6,819 nucleotides of DNA from Actinoplanes liguriensis (GTDB lineage: Bacteria; Actinomycetota; Actinomycetes; Mycobacteriales; Micromonosporaceae): assembly GCA_000715855.1 (NCBI GenBank), contig KL571340.1, positions 22,242 through 29,060 of the forward strand, written 5' to 3'. Below, in pieces: positions 1 through 6,007 of the stretch. Made by a program: the position numbers and the translations under genes. Every line of letters begins with the position of its first letter. Position 1 is the stretch's first letter. The notes below the pieces were generated by a model that was not told where the DNA came from, searched no databases, and worked only from the letters and a program-made list of their open reading frames with translations.

Positions 1-17
1 ATGTGTATAAGAGACAG
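1..17 (+). other. Residual Tn5/Nextera mosaic-end adapter (artefact)
   Basis: These bases, ATGTGTATAAGAGACAG, are identical to the last 17 bases of the 19-bp hyperactive Tn5 mosaic end AGATGTGTATAAGAGACAG used in tagmentation libraries. The mosaic end is an engineered hybrid of the natural IS50 outside and inside ends and matches neither natural end throughout, so a native Tn5 is a poor explanation. Genomic sequence begins at base 18, in the middle of a coding region. The adapter must be trimmed, and nothing should be inferred from its bases. Confidence 0.95.
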
Positions 18-98
18 GAGCTCGTTGCGGCGCGGCCGGAACCGGCGATTCAGGTCGGCGACGAACGCCACGGCCTCGTCGGACAGGATCTCAGTCAT
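18..98 (-). CDS. aceB: Malate synthase, N-terminal fragment (truncated by window edge)
   Basis: The first 27 codons of a gene that runs off the left edge; the peptide reads MTEILSDEAVAFVADLNRRF, then RPRRNEL. The block ILSDEAVAFVADLNRRFRPRR resembles the start of malate synthase A, where a short helix with F-x-x-x-L-x-x-R-F-x-P-R-R precedes the barrel. Malate synthase condenses glyoxylate with acetyl-CoA to give malate. The ATG at 98 has a strong ribosome binding site, AGGAG at 108-112, nine bases upstream. It follows the urate-degradation genes on the same strand, which suits a role in consuming glyoxylate from allantoin breakdown rather than only the glyoxylate shunt. No catalytic residues are visible because only 27 codons remain, so the call rests on the N-terminal pattern plus context. 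It is cut by the adapter junction and is not evidence of a pseudogene. Confidence 0.72.
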
Positions 99-134
99 CG
101 TTGACGGCTCCTCTCGGTGTGGTTACTCCCGCGT

Positions 135-162
135 AGCGTAGTGGTGGCGTCGTCGCGCGCAA
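135..162 (-). promoter_or_regulatory. Possible promoter for the malate synthase gene
   Basis: In the 92-bp gap between the deaminase stop and the malate synthase start, the minus strand carries TTGCGC (162-157) and TACGCT (140-135), separated by 16 bases. These loosely resemble -35 and -10 hexamers, and the spacing would place a start site about 30 bases before the ATG. The match is weak and such hexamers are common in GC-rich DNA. Read-through from the urate operon is equally possible, since no terminator-like hairpin was seen in the gap. Confidence 0.2.
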
Positions 163-190
163 GCGGTCGAGAGAGCCAAGAACATCACAC

Positions 191-1537
191 TCACGTTTCC
201 GCCGTGAGAAGACGACGGTGCGCCCGGCGGGCCTCCCGGGTCAGAGTCTCCTCGTCCGCGTTGACCAACTCGCCCCGCTCGACCACCGGCTCCCCACCGA
301 CCAGCGCCAGCTCGACCCGGGCCGGCGGGCCGAAGACCAGCGCCGCCACCTTGTCGTCGATGCCGTCGTGACCCAGCCCGTCGAGCTGCCACATCACCAG
401 GTCACCCAGCTTGCCGACCTCGATCGAGCCGAGGTGCTCCTGCCGGCCGAGACAGCGCGCGCCGCCCATGGTGCCCAACCGCAGCGCCTCCCGGGCATCC
501 ATCGCCTTCGGACCACCTCGCATCCGCGCGGTGTAGAGCGCCTGCCGCAACTCCGCCCCCAGATGCGAGACCTCCTGCGACGCCGCGCCGTCGACCCCCA
601 ATCCGACGGGTACGCCGTTGTCCACCAACTCACGCACCCGGGCCATGCCCGCCCCGAGGCGAGCGTTGGAGCTCGGGCAGTGGGCCACGCCCGTGCCGGT
701 CGCGCCGAGCTTGGCGATCGCCGCATCGTCCAGGTGCACGCCGTGCGCGAGCCACACGTCGTCGCCGAGCCAGCCGACGCGCTCCGCGTACTCCACCGGG
801 GTGCAGCCGAACTGCTTGATGCAGAACTCCTCCTCGTCGTCGGTCTCGGCGAGGTGCGTGTGCAGCCGGACGCCCCTGCGCCGGGCCAGGACCGCGGCCT
901 CCTCCATCAGCCGGGTGGTGACCGAGAACGGGGAGCAGGGCGCGACCGCGATCTGCAGCATCGCCTCGGGCGACGGGTCGTGCCACCGGTCGATCGCCGC
1001 CTCGGTCGCGGCCAGGGCCTCGTCGGTGTCCTCGACGACGTGGTCCGGCGGAAGGCCGCCGTCCTTCTGGCTCAGGTCCATCGAGCCGCGGGTCGGATGG
1101 AAGCGCAACCCGACCCGCTGGGCCGCCCGGATCTCCGCCTCCAGGACGTCGCCGCCGTCCCGCGGGAAGACGTAGTGGTGGTCCATCGTCGTGGTGCAGC
1201 CCGAAAGCGCGAGCCAGCCCAGGCCGGCGCCGGCCGCCGCGCCGACGATCTCCGCGTCCAGGCGGCCCCAGATCGGGTAGAGGGTGGTCAGCCAGCCGAA
1301 CAGGGTCTCGTCGAGGGCGAGCCCCCGGGTCGCCCACTGGTAGAGGTGGTGGTGGGTGTTGACCAGCCCCGGCGTGACCAGGCCGCCTTTGGCGTCGACC
1401 TTTCTACCGGGCATTTCCGATGTGCCGGGACCGACGGCGGTGATCCGGCCGTCGTCGCCGACCGCCACATGACCGTTCGTGTATTCGGTGCCGGCGCTGT
1501 CGACCGTTGCGATCACGGCGTTCTCGATGACGATCAC
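191..1537 (-). CDS. 8-oxoguanine deaminase (amidohydrolase, TRZ/ATZ type)
   Basis: A 448-residue cytosolic metal-dependent amidohydrolase. The barrel opens with the HxH metal pair (H62, H64 in NTHHHLYQ). It continues with HTHLAET (metal ligand H228, proton-shuttling E231), H265 in AHGVHLD, H286 in the AHCPSSNARLG block, and the metal-binding aspartate D316 in GVDGAASQE. These are the residues expected of the aminohydrolase group that deaminates guanine-like rings. Residues 143-165, with RFHPTRGSMDLSQKDGGLPP, look like the segment typical of 8-oxoguanine deaminases, which convert 8-oxoguanine to urate and ammonia. The neighbour supports this: the uricase that would use the product lies immediately upstream. 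The GTG start at 1537 overlaps the uricase stop as GTGA, with GGAG eight bases before it (1546-1549). The reading frame stays open far upstream, but that part is antisense shadow within uricase. Alternatives are guanine deaminase or a hydroxyatrazine-type hydrolase; the family is secure, the exact substrate less so. Confidence 0.88.
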   Translation of the reverse strand: MIVIENAVIATVDSAGTEYTNGHVAVGDDGRITAVGPGTSEMPGRKVDAKGGLVTPGLVNTHHHLYQWATRGLALDETLFGWLTTLYPIWGRLDAEIVGAAAGAGLGWLALSGCTTTMDHHYVFPRDGGDVLEAEIRAAQRVGLRFHPTRGSMDLSQKDGGLPPDHVVEDTDEALAATEAAIDRWHDPSPEAMLQIAVAPCSPFSVTTRLMEEAAVLARRRGVRLHTHLAETDDEEEFCIKQFGCTPVEYAERVGWLGDDVWLAHGVHLDDAAIAKLGATGTGVAHCPSSNARLGAGMARVRELVDNGVPVGLGVDGAASQEVSHLGAELRQALYTARMRGGPKAMDAREALRLGTMGGARCLGRQEHLGSIEVGKLGDLVMWQLDGLGHDGIDDKVAALVFGPPARVELALVGGEPVVERGELVNADEETLTREARRAHRRLLTAET

Positions 1538-2394
1538 AGATACCACTCCGTCGTCGCGGCCGGCACATCGTCCCTGGTCACGGTGCCCTCGATCAACCCG
1601 TACGGCCGGTCGCCCGCGATGAACACCTCGTTCTCGTTCGTCAGGTCGAACACCGAGAGATCGACCAGGTAGTGATGCTTGTTCGGCAGCGTGAGCCGGA
1701 TCTCCGCGACCTCCGGGCGGCTGCTGAGCACCATCGTGCCCATCGACATCAGGGTCTGTTGCAACGACAGGCTGTACGTGTTGACGAACGCGCCGGTCAT
1801 CGCATCCACCGCACCCTGGAACGACTTCCCCCAGTCCGCGTCGTCGGACAGGTGCCGCCACTTCGCGTCGACGGCGGTGGCCAGGATGCGGTCGGTGGTC
1901 TCCGGCAGCGTGGTGTAGCGGTCCCTCACGAAACCGTGGAACTCCGACGCGGTGGTGTTCATCAGCACCAGACCGGTGATCCCGGAGACGACCTGGGTCG
2001 ACTCCGCGGTCACGGTGACCGTGGTGGTGCGCGTGTGGTCGCCGCGCCGCTGGAACGAGTGCGGGCCGAGCCGCTCCCACCCGAAGGACTCGATGCTCAC
2101 CTTCGCGGACTCGACCTGGCCCTGCGTCTTCACGAAGTGGCGGGCCAGGAGCAGCGCGAACGACTCCGGCTCGCCGACGCCGTGCTGCTTGGCGAACGCG
2201 TACACCGTGTTCTTCATCGTGTCGGTCGGGAGCACGCCGGAGTTGTCGCCGGTCAGGTGGGTCGCGGTCAGATCGTCGGCGAGCGCGATGCTGACGTTGA
2301 GATCCACCAGGCCGTGCGTGTCACCGTCACGGTGCACGCGGACCAGCCTGGTCTCCGCCTTGCCGTAACGATTCGGTCCGAGCACGATCGCCAA
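1534..2394 (-). CDS. pucL: Uricase (urate oxidase, factor-independent)
   Basis: A 286-residue protein, close to the usual 290-305. It oxidises urate with O2 to 5-hydroxyisourate and H2O2, and normally works as a cytosolic homotetramer of tandem T-fold domains. The sequence shows the N-terminal GPNRYGKAE with catalytic K12, and LPTDTMKNTVYAFAK with catalytic T57. The substrate-site residues line up with Aspergillus flavus uricase: F152 (F159), R169 (R176), Q212 (Q228), and N238 and H240 in LPNKHHYL (N254, H256). The spacings between them are the same as in that enzyme. The start is a TTG at 2394: GAGGGAG (2403-2409) sits eight bases upstream, and the resulting MAIVLGPNRYGK matches family N-termini; the in-frame GTG at 2385 is too far from that site. 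Translation is probably coupled to the hydrolase upstream (4-base gap) and the deaminase downstream (GTGA overlap). Upstream in-frame sequence belongs to the hydrolase gene. The symbol pucL is borrowed from Bacillus; uaZ and uox are also used. Confidence 0.96.
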   Translation of the reverse strand: MAIVLGPNRYGKAETRLVRVHRDGDTHGLVDLNVSIALADDLTATHLTGDNSGVLPTDTMKNTVYAFAKQHGVGEPESFALLLARHFVKTQGQVESAKVSIESFGWERLGPHSFQRRGDHTRTTTVTVTAESTQVVSGITGLVLMNTTASEFHGFVRDRYTTLPETTDRILATAVDAKWRHLSDDADWGKSFQGAVDAMTGAFVNTYSLSLQQTLMSMGTMVLSSRPEVAEIRLTLPNKHHYLVDLSVFDLTNENEVFIAGDRPYGLIEGTVTRDDVPAATTEWYL

Positions 2395-2398
2395 CGGG

Positions 2399-2758
2399 TC
2401 AACTCCCTCGATAGGTGGTGTAGCCGTACCGGTTGAGCAGCAGCGGCACGTGGTAATGACGTTCCGGGTCGTGCACGTGGAAGGCGACCGTGATCTCCGG
2501 GAAGAAGCACTCCTTGCCCAGATAGGGCTCGACGTAGAAGAGCAGCCGGTAGCCGCCCGCCTGCCAGTCCCGCACCGGCACGCGGTAGCGCAGCCGGCCG
2601 TCCTTGTCGGTGTGCCCCTCGTCGATGGTCCGCCAGCCGTCCGCGTCGCGGCGCTCCAGCCGCACGTAGACGTCCACGGCCGGGTTACCGGTGCCGGTGT
2701 CCAGGATGTGGGTGGAGATCCGGGTGTGGAACTCGGCGGCATTCCCGTCAGAGGGCAT
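2399..2758 (-). CDS. uraH: 5-hydroxyisourate hydrolase (transthyretin-like)
   Basis: A 119-residue transthyretin-related enzyme, near the usual 110-120 residues. It hydrolyses 5-hydroxyisourate, the uricase product, to OHCU (2-oxo-4-hydroxy-4-carboxy-5-ureidoimidazoline), acting as a cytosolic homotetramer. Family marks are the N-terminal THILDTGTGNPA with H17, the basic residue R55 in DKDGRLRYRV, H101 and H103 in RHYHVPLLLNRYG, and the diagnostic C-terminal tetrapeptide YRGS that separates these enzymes from true transthyretins. There is no signal peptide. The ATG at 2758 lies 11 bp inside the 3' end of the decarboxylase gene, with GGAG at 2769-2772 ten bases before it. The overlap and the 4-base gap to uricase point to one polycistronic message. 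Confidence 0.96.
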   Translation of the reverse strand: MPSDGNAAEFHTRISTHILDTGTGNPAVDVYVRLERRDADGWRTIDEGHTDKDGRLRYRVPVRDWQAGGYRLLFYVEPYLGKECFFPEITVAFHVHDPERHYHVPLLLNRYGYTTYRGS

Positions 2759-3293
2759 CGAGCACCCGCTCCAGCCGCAGGCCGGCGATCTTGCGAAGCT
2801 CGTCCGTGACGATCGCCCGCTCGGCCGCCTCGTCGTTGCCCAGCCGCTCGCGGGCCGCGGCCAGGATCTCGGCCTGACCGCGGCCGCTCGCGAAGATCAG
2901 GAAGACGTGGCCGAACCGCTCCTCATACTCCCGATTCGCCTCGATCAGCGCCTGCTTCGTCCGGTCGTCGGCGCTCTGGGCGGCAGCCGACTGCTCGGCC
3001 CGGGACCAGGCGGCCTCGCGTGACTCACCGGCCGCACGCTCGCCGATGCGCGGGTGCGCGGACAGCCCCTGCAGGACCTCGTCCCAGGTCAGCGCCCGTG
3101 CCGCGGCATCCGCCGCGGCGACGATCGCGGCCCGGTCGGCGAACGGCCGCCCGGCGGCGAGCCCGGCGCCCCAGGACGGCGCCGCCAGGCAGGCCAGCAA
3201 CTGCTCCTGCAGGCGCTCGGCCGGCAGCGCGTTGAACGCCTGCACCGCGGTCATCGCGGCAGCGCTCGTGGACTCACTCGCAAGCTCGGTCAT
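2748..3293 (-). CDS. uraD: 2-oxo-4-hydroxy-4-carboxy-5-ureidoimidazoline (OHCU) decarboxylase
   Basis: A 181-residue all-helical protein that decarboxylates OHCU stereospecifically to S-allantoin, the last step of urate breakdown. Visible family motifs are FNALPAERL at residues 20-28, the catalytic block HPRIGER with H80, E100-Q101-S102, NREYEERFGHVFLIFASGR at 120-138, and the C-terminal ELRKIAGLRLERVL. The ATG at 3293 was chosen because a GA-rich Shine-Dalgarno tract (around 3300-3308) lies just upstream; an in-frame GTG at 3350 lacks one, and an internal ATG at 3254 would still keep all conserved motifs. The first 14 residues (MTELASESTSAAAM) are a non-conserved extension. It is the first gene of the operon on this strand, and its promoter must lie in the divergent gap to the right. 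The hydrolase and decarboxylase are separate genes here; in some organisms they are fused. Confidence 0.93.
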   Translation of the reverse strand: MTELASESTSAAAMTAVQAFNALPAERLQEQLLACLAAPSWGAGLAAGRPFADRAAIVAAADAAARALTWDEVLQGLSAHPRIGERAAGESREAAWSRAEQSAAAQSADDRTKQALIEANREYEERFGHVFLIFASGRGQAEILAAARERLGNDEAAERAIVTDELRKIAGLRLERVLDAL

Positions 3294-3335
3294 CGGGTCA
3301 CCCCCTCTTTCGTGTGGATCAGTCAAGCAGGCGGC

Positions 3336-3358
3336 CTCCGCCGCACGCACCGGCGGAG
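3336..3358. repeat. Hairpin in the leader of the urate operon
   Basis: An 8-bp perfect inverted repeat, CTCCGCCG at 3336-3343 and CGGCGGAG at 3351-3358, enclosing a 7-base loop. It lies about 43-65 bases upstream of the decarboxylase ATG. It is followed on the left-reading message by the GA-rich ribosome binding site, and next to it on the other side is the only AT-rich patch of the gap (AATTAA at 3364-3369). It could be a regulator's operator or a leader hairpin. Short GC-rich palindromes also arise by chance in such DNA, so the function is unproven. Confidence 0.4.
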
Positions 3359-3404
3359 CGAAGAATTAACACGGCCACCCTGCCACGATCCCCGAGCCGA
3401 AACA

Positions 3405-3442
3405 CGGGCCTGTGGACAACCGCCGGGTTGTCCACAGGCCCG
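3405..3442. repeat. Perfect 17-bp inverted repeat with 4-base loop
   Basis: Bases 3405-3421 and 3426-3442 are exact reverse complements around the loop GCCG. The stem is GC-rich, with GGGCCTGTGGACAAC as its core arm. It sits 18 bases before the helicase ATG, in the gap between two divergent operons. No T-run follows it on either strand, and neither flanking gene ends here, so a classical terminator is unlikely. On the right-reading message it could fold as a strong 5' leader hairpin. Confidence 0.9.
3411..3436. promoter_or_regulatory. Two facing DnaA-box-like sites
   Basis: TGTGGACAA at 3411-3419 (TTGTCCACA on the minus strand) and TTGTCCACA at 3428-3436 are both exact matches to the DnaA box preferred in high-GC actinobacteria, where G replaces the second A of the TTATCCACA box. 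They face each other with centres 17 bp apart. Because they lie in a perfect palindrome, the second match follows automatically from the first, so this is one coincidence and not two. DnaA could bind here as a regulator or as a titration site, but binding is inferred. Confidence 0.5.
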
Positions 3443-3459
3443 ACGAAGTTGTCGGTGGG

Positions 3460-5970
3460 ATGGGCAAGACTTGGCGCGTGCTGATCCCCGCAGAGACCCT
3501 GCCCGATCTTCCGGTTCGCGAGCTGCTGCCGGAGGTCGCCGCCACGCTGTCCGAGGCCGGCGCGGCGGTCCTGGTCGCGCCGCCCGGCACCGGGAAGACG
3601 ACGCTGGTCCCGCTCGCCCTGGCCGGCGAGGGCCGGGTGATCGTGGCCGAGCCGCGCCGCGTCGCCGCCCGGGCCGCCGCCCGCCGGATGGCCTCCCTGC
3701 TGGGCGAGGCGGTCGGCGAGCGCGTGGGTTATGCGGTGCGCGGCGACCGCCGGGTCTCCCGCCGCACCGTGGTCGAGGTCGTCACCACCGGCCTGCTGGT
3801 CCGCCGCCTGCAACGCGATCCGGAGCTGGCCGGCGTCACCGCGGTGATCCTCGACGAGTGCCACGAGCGGCACCTCGACTCCGACCTCGCGCTCGCCTTC
3901 CTGGTCGACGTGCGCAGCGTGCTCCGGCCCGAGTTGCGCCTGCTGGCGACGTCCGCGACGGCCGACGCCGACCGGCTGGCCCAGGTGCTCGACGGGCCGA
4001 TCCTCACCGCGCACGCCCGCACCCGTCCGGTCGAGACGATCTGGTCACCGCCGCCCGGCCCGATCGCCCCGCCGCTCGGGCTGCGCGTCGATCCGAAACT
4101 GCTCGACCACGTCGCCGCGACCACCCGCCGTGCGCTCGCCGAGGGCGACGGTGACGTGCTGGTCTTCCTGCCCGGCGCCCGCGAGATCGAGACGGTCGCC
4201 AACCGGCTGCGCGGTCTGGAGGCCGACGTGTTGCCGCTGCACGGCCGCCAGTCCGGTGCGGCGCAGGATGCCGCCCTGCGTCCCGGCCCGCGCCGCCGCG
4301 TCGTGCTGGCCACCGCTGTCGCGGAGAGCAGCCTGACCGTGCCCGGCGTGCGCGCGGTGGTCGACTGCGGTCTGAGCCGCGTCCCGCGGATGGATCACGC
4401 ACGCGGGCTGGGTGCGCTGGTGACCGTTCCGGTCTCCCGATCGTCGGCGATCCAGCGCGCCGGGCGAGCCGGTCGCGAGGCCCCCGGCCGGGCCTATCGA
4501 TGCTGGTCGCAAGCTCAGCACGATCGCCTGCCGGCACAGCCCGAGCCGGAGATCGCGATGGCCGACCTGACCGGTTTCGCCCTCGACCTGGCGCTCTGGG
4601 GTGACCCGTCCGGCAGCGGGCTGGCCCTGCCCGACCAGCCGCCCGCGGGCGCGCTGCGCGTTGCCACCTCGACCCTGCACGATCTCGGCGCGGTCGACGA
4701 CTCCGGCCGGGTGACCGCGCGCGGCCGGGCTCTCGCCGGCGCAGGCCTGCATCCCCGCCTGGCCCGTGCGCTGCTCGACGGGGCCGAGCTGGTCGGCGCC
4801 CGGCGGGCCGCGGAGATCATCGCGGTTCTGGACGACACCGGGACCGCGACGGACGACCTGGTCGCGGCCGTCCGGCGGGCTCGGGCCGCGGGTGGTTCCG
4901 CTTGGCTCTCGGAGGTACGTCGTCTGACCGCGGCCGCCTCCCCCGAACCGCCCGGCGGGCCGGCGTCCGGTCGCCGGTCGGGGGCGGCTCGGATCGCCGA
5001 TGACCTGGCGACCGGGCTGGTGATCGGGCTCGCCTACCCCGAGCGGGTCGCGCTGGCCCGCGAGCCGGGCGGCCGGGCCTACCTGATGGCCGGTGGCACC
5101 GCGGCCGACCTGCCACCCGAGAGCTCGCTGGCGGGCACACCGTGGCTGGCCGTGGCCACCGCCGACCGCGCCGCGGGCGCACGCACGGCACGGATCCGCA
5201 GCGCCGCGCCACTCGACGAGCCGACCGCGCGCGAGGTCGCGGAAGCACTGCTGAGCGAGGAGACCGAGATCGGCTGGGTCGACGGCGACGTGGTCGCCCG
5301 GCGGGTGCGGCGGCTCGGCGCGATCACGCTGACCAGCGTCCGGCTCACCGACCCACCGCCCGCCGCACTGCACGAGGCGCTGCTGACCGGCCTGCGCGGC
5401 ACCGGCCTGAGCTTGCTGACCTGGAGCCGTGCGGCCGAGGAGCTACGCACCCGGCTGGCGTTCGCGCATGCCGCCCTCGGCGAGCCCTGGCCCGACGTCT
5501 CCGACGCCGCGCTGCTCGAGCACGCCGAACGGTGGCTCGATCTCGGCTCCGCCCGGCGCCGCGCCGACCTGGCAAAACTCGACGTGGCGTCCGCTCTGCG
5601 ACGACTCGTGCCGTGGTCGGTGGCCGGGCGGCTGGACGAGGTCGCCCCGGAACGGTTGCCGGTGCCGAGCGGCTCCCAGATCCGGGTCGACTACTCCGAC
5701 CCGGCCGCTCCGGTCCTCGCGGTGAAGGTGCAGGAGGCGTTCGGCTGGCGGGACGCGCCACGCCTGGCCGACGGTCGGGTCCCGGTCCTGCTGCACCTGC
5801 TCTCCCCGGCGGGCCGGCCGGTCGCGGTGACCAGCGATCTGGCGTCGTTCTGGGCGCAGGGCTATCCGCAGGTGCGCGCCGAGATGCGCGGCCGCTACCC
5901 ACGTCACCCCTGGCCGGAGGACCCGTTGGCGGCCCCACCGACCCGCCGCGCCAACCCCCGTTCGCGCTGA
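3460..5970 (+). CDS. hrpB: ATP-dependent DExH-box helicase, HrpB type
   Basis: An 836-residue cytosolic helicase of the DEAH/RHA superfamily 2 group; HrpB proteins are usually about 800-840 residues. Motifs in order: Walker A APPGTGKTT (40-48), Walker B DECH (132-135), SAT (165-167), VFLPGAREIE (235-244), TAVAESSLTVPGV (285-297) and QRAGRAGR (332-339), where the arginine fingers lie. A helicase-associated middle region follows. The HrpB-specific C-terminal domain runs from about residue 690, with PWSVAGRLDEVAPERLPVPSG at 718-738, LLHLLSPAGRPVAVTSDLASFW, and the signature RYPRHPWPEDP near 812-822. HrpB is presumed to unwind or remodel RNA, but its cellular substrate is not known. The ATG at 3460 has only a weak GGTGGG just before it; GTG at 3478 is an alternative giving a 6-residue shorter protein, and GTG at 3412 is unlikely because it lies inside the palindrome. 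The following methyltransferase is 37 bp downstream on the same strand and may be co-transcribed. Confidence 0.94.
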   Translation: MGKTWRVLIPAETLPDLPVRELLPEVAATLSEAGAAVLVAPPGTGKTTLVPLALAGEGRVIVAEPRRVAARAAARRMASLLGEAVGERVGYAVRGDRRVSRRTVVEVVTTGLLVRRLQRDPELAGVTAVILDECHERHLDSDLALAFLVDVRSVLRPELRLLATSATADADRLAQVLDGPILTAHARTRPVETIWSPPPGPIAPPLGLRVDPKLLDHVAATTRRALAEGDGDVLVFLPGAREIETVANRLRGLEADVLPLHGRQSGAAQDAALRPGPRRRVVLATAVAESSLTVPGVRAVVDCGLSRVPRMDHARGLGALVTVPVSRSSAIQRAGRAGREAPGRAYRCWSQAQHDRLPAQPEPEIAMADLTGFALDLALWGDPSGSGLALPDQPPAGALRVATSTLHDLGAVDDSGRVTARGRALAGAGLHPRLARALLDGAELVGARRAAEIIAVLDDTGTATDDLVAAVRRARAAGGSAWLSEVRRLTAAASPEPPGGPASGRRSGAARIADDLATGLVIGLAYPERVALAREPGGRAYLMAGGTAADLPPESSLAGTPWLAVATADRAAGARTARIRSAAPLDEPTAREVAEALLSEETEIGWVDGDVVARRVRRLGAITLTSVRLTDPPPAALHEALLTGLRGTGLSLLTWSRAAEELRTRLAFAHAALGEPWPDVSDAALLEHAERWLDLGSARRRADLAKLDVASALRRLVPWSVAGRLDEVAPERLPVPSGSQIRVDYSDPAAPVLAVKVQEAFGWRDAPRLADGRVPVLLHLLSPAGRPVAVTSDLASFWAQGYPQVRAEMRGRYPRHPWPEDPLAAPPTRRANPRSR

Positions 5971-5994
5971 CCTGAAGCGGTCAGCGGCACCGAG

Positions 5995-5999
5995 AGGAG
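5995..5999 (+). promoter_or_regulatory. Ribosome binding site of the methyltransferase
   Basis: AGGAG within GAGAGGAGA lies eight bases before the ATG at 6008. It is one of the strongest Shine-Dalgarno sequences in the window and fixes the methyltransferase start. It contrasts with the weak site in front of the helicase, so the second gene may be translated more efficiently than the first from a shared message. Confidence 0.8.
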
Positions 6000-6007
6000 A
6001 AACCCCG

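Noticed and set aside
1..17. Native Tn5/IS50 end
   Set aside because: The sequence matches the engineered mosaic hybrid rather than either natural IS50 end, and no transposase or target duplication is present.
218..1672. Long plus-strand open frame opposite the deaminase
   Set aside because: It is an antisense shadow in GC-rich DNA: composition is dominated by R, A, G and P, no domain is recognisable, and the minus-strand gene has full catalytic motifs.
1538..2080. A longer deaminase with an extra N-terminal region of about 180 residues
   Set aside because: The extra frame lies antisense-free but out of frame within the uricase gene on the same strand, is rich in G/R/P/H without family motifs, and the GTG at 1537 has a proper ribosome binding site and gives a normal family N-terminus.
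2395..2742. A uricase with a long N-terminal extension starting at 2742
   Set aside because: The in-frame upstream part is an alternative frame of the 5-hydroxyisourate hydrolase gene, low in complexity, while the TTG at 2394 with GAGGGAG eight bases upstream gives the conserved uricase start.
3405..3442. Rho-independent terminator
   Set aside because: No T-tract follows on either strand, and the genes on both sides start here rather than end here.
3405..3442. Chromosomal replication origin
   Set aside because: Only one palindromic pair of DnaA-box-like sites is present, with no cluster of boxes, no AT-rich unwinding region, and no dnaA, dnaN or gyrase genes nearby.
4045..5373. Long minus-strand open frame inside the helicase gene
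   Set aside because: It is antisense to a helicase with all motifs in order; its translation is repetitive G/R/Q/A sequence without any family pattern.
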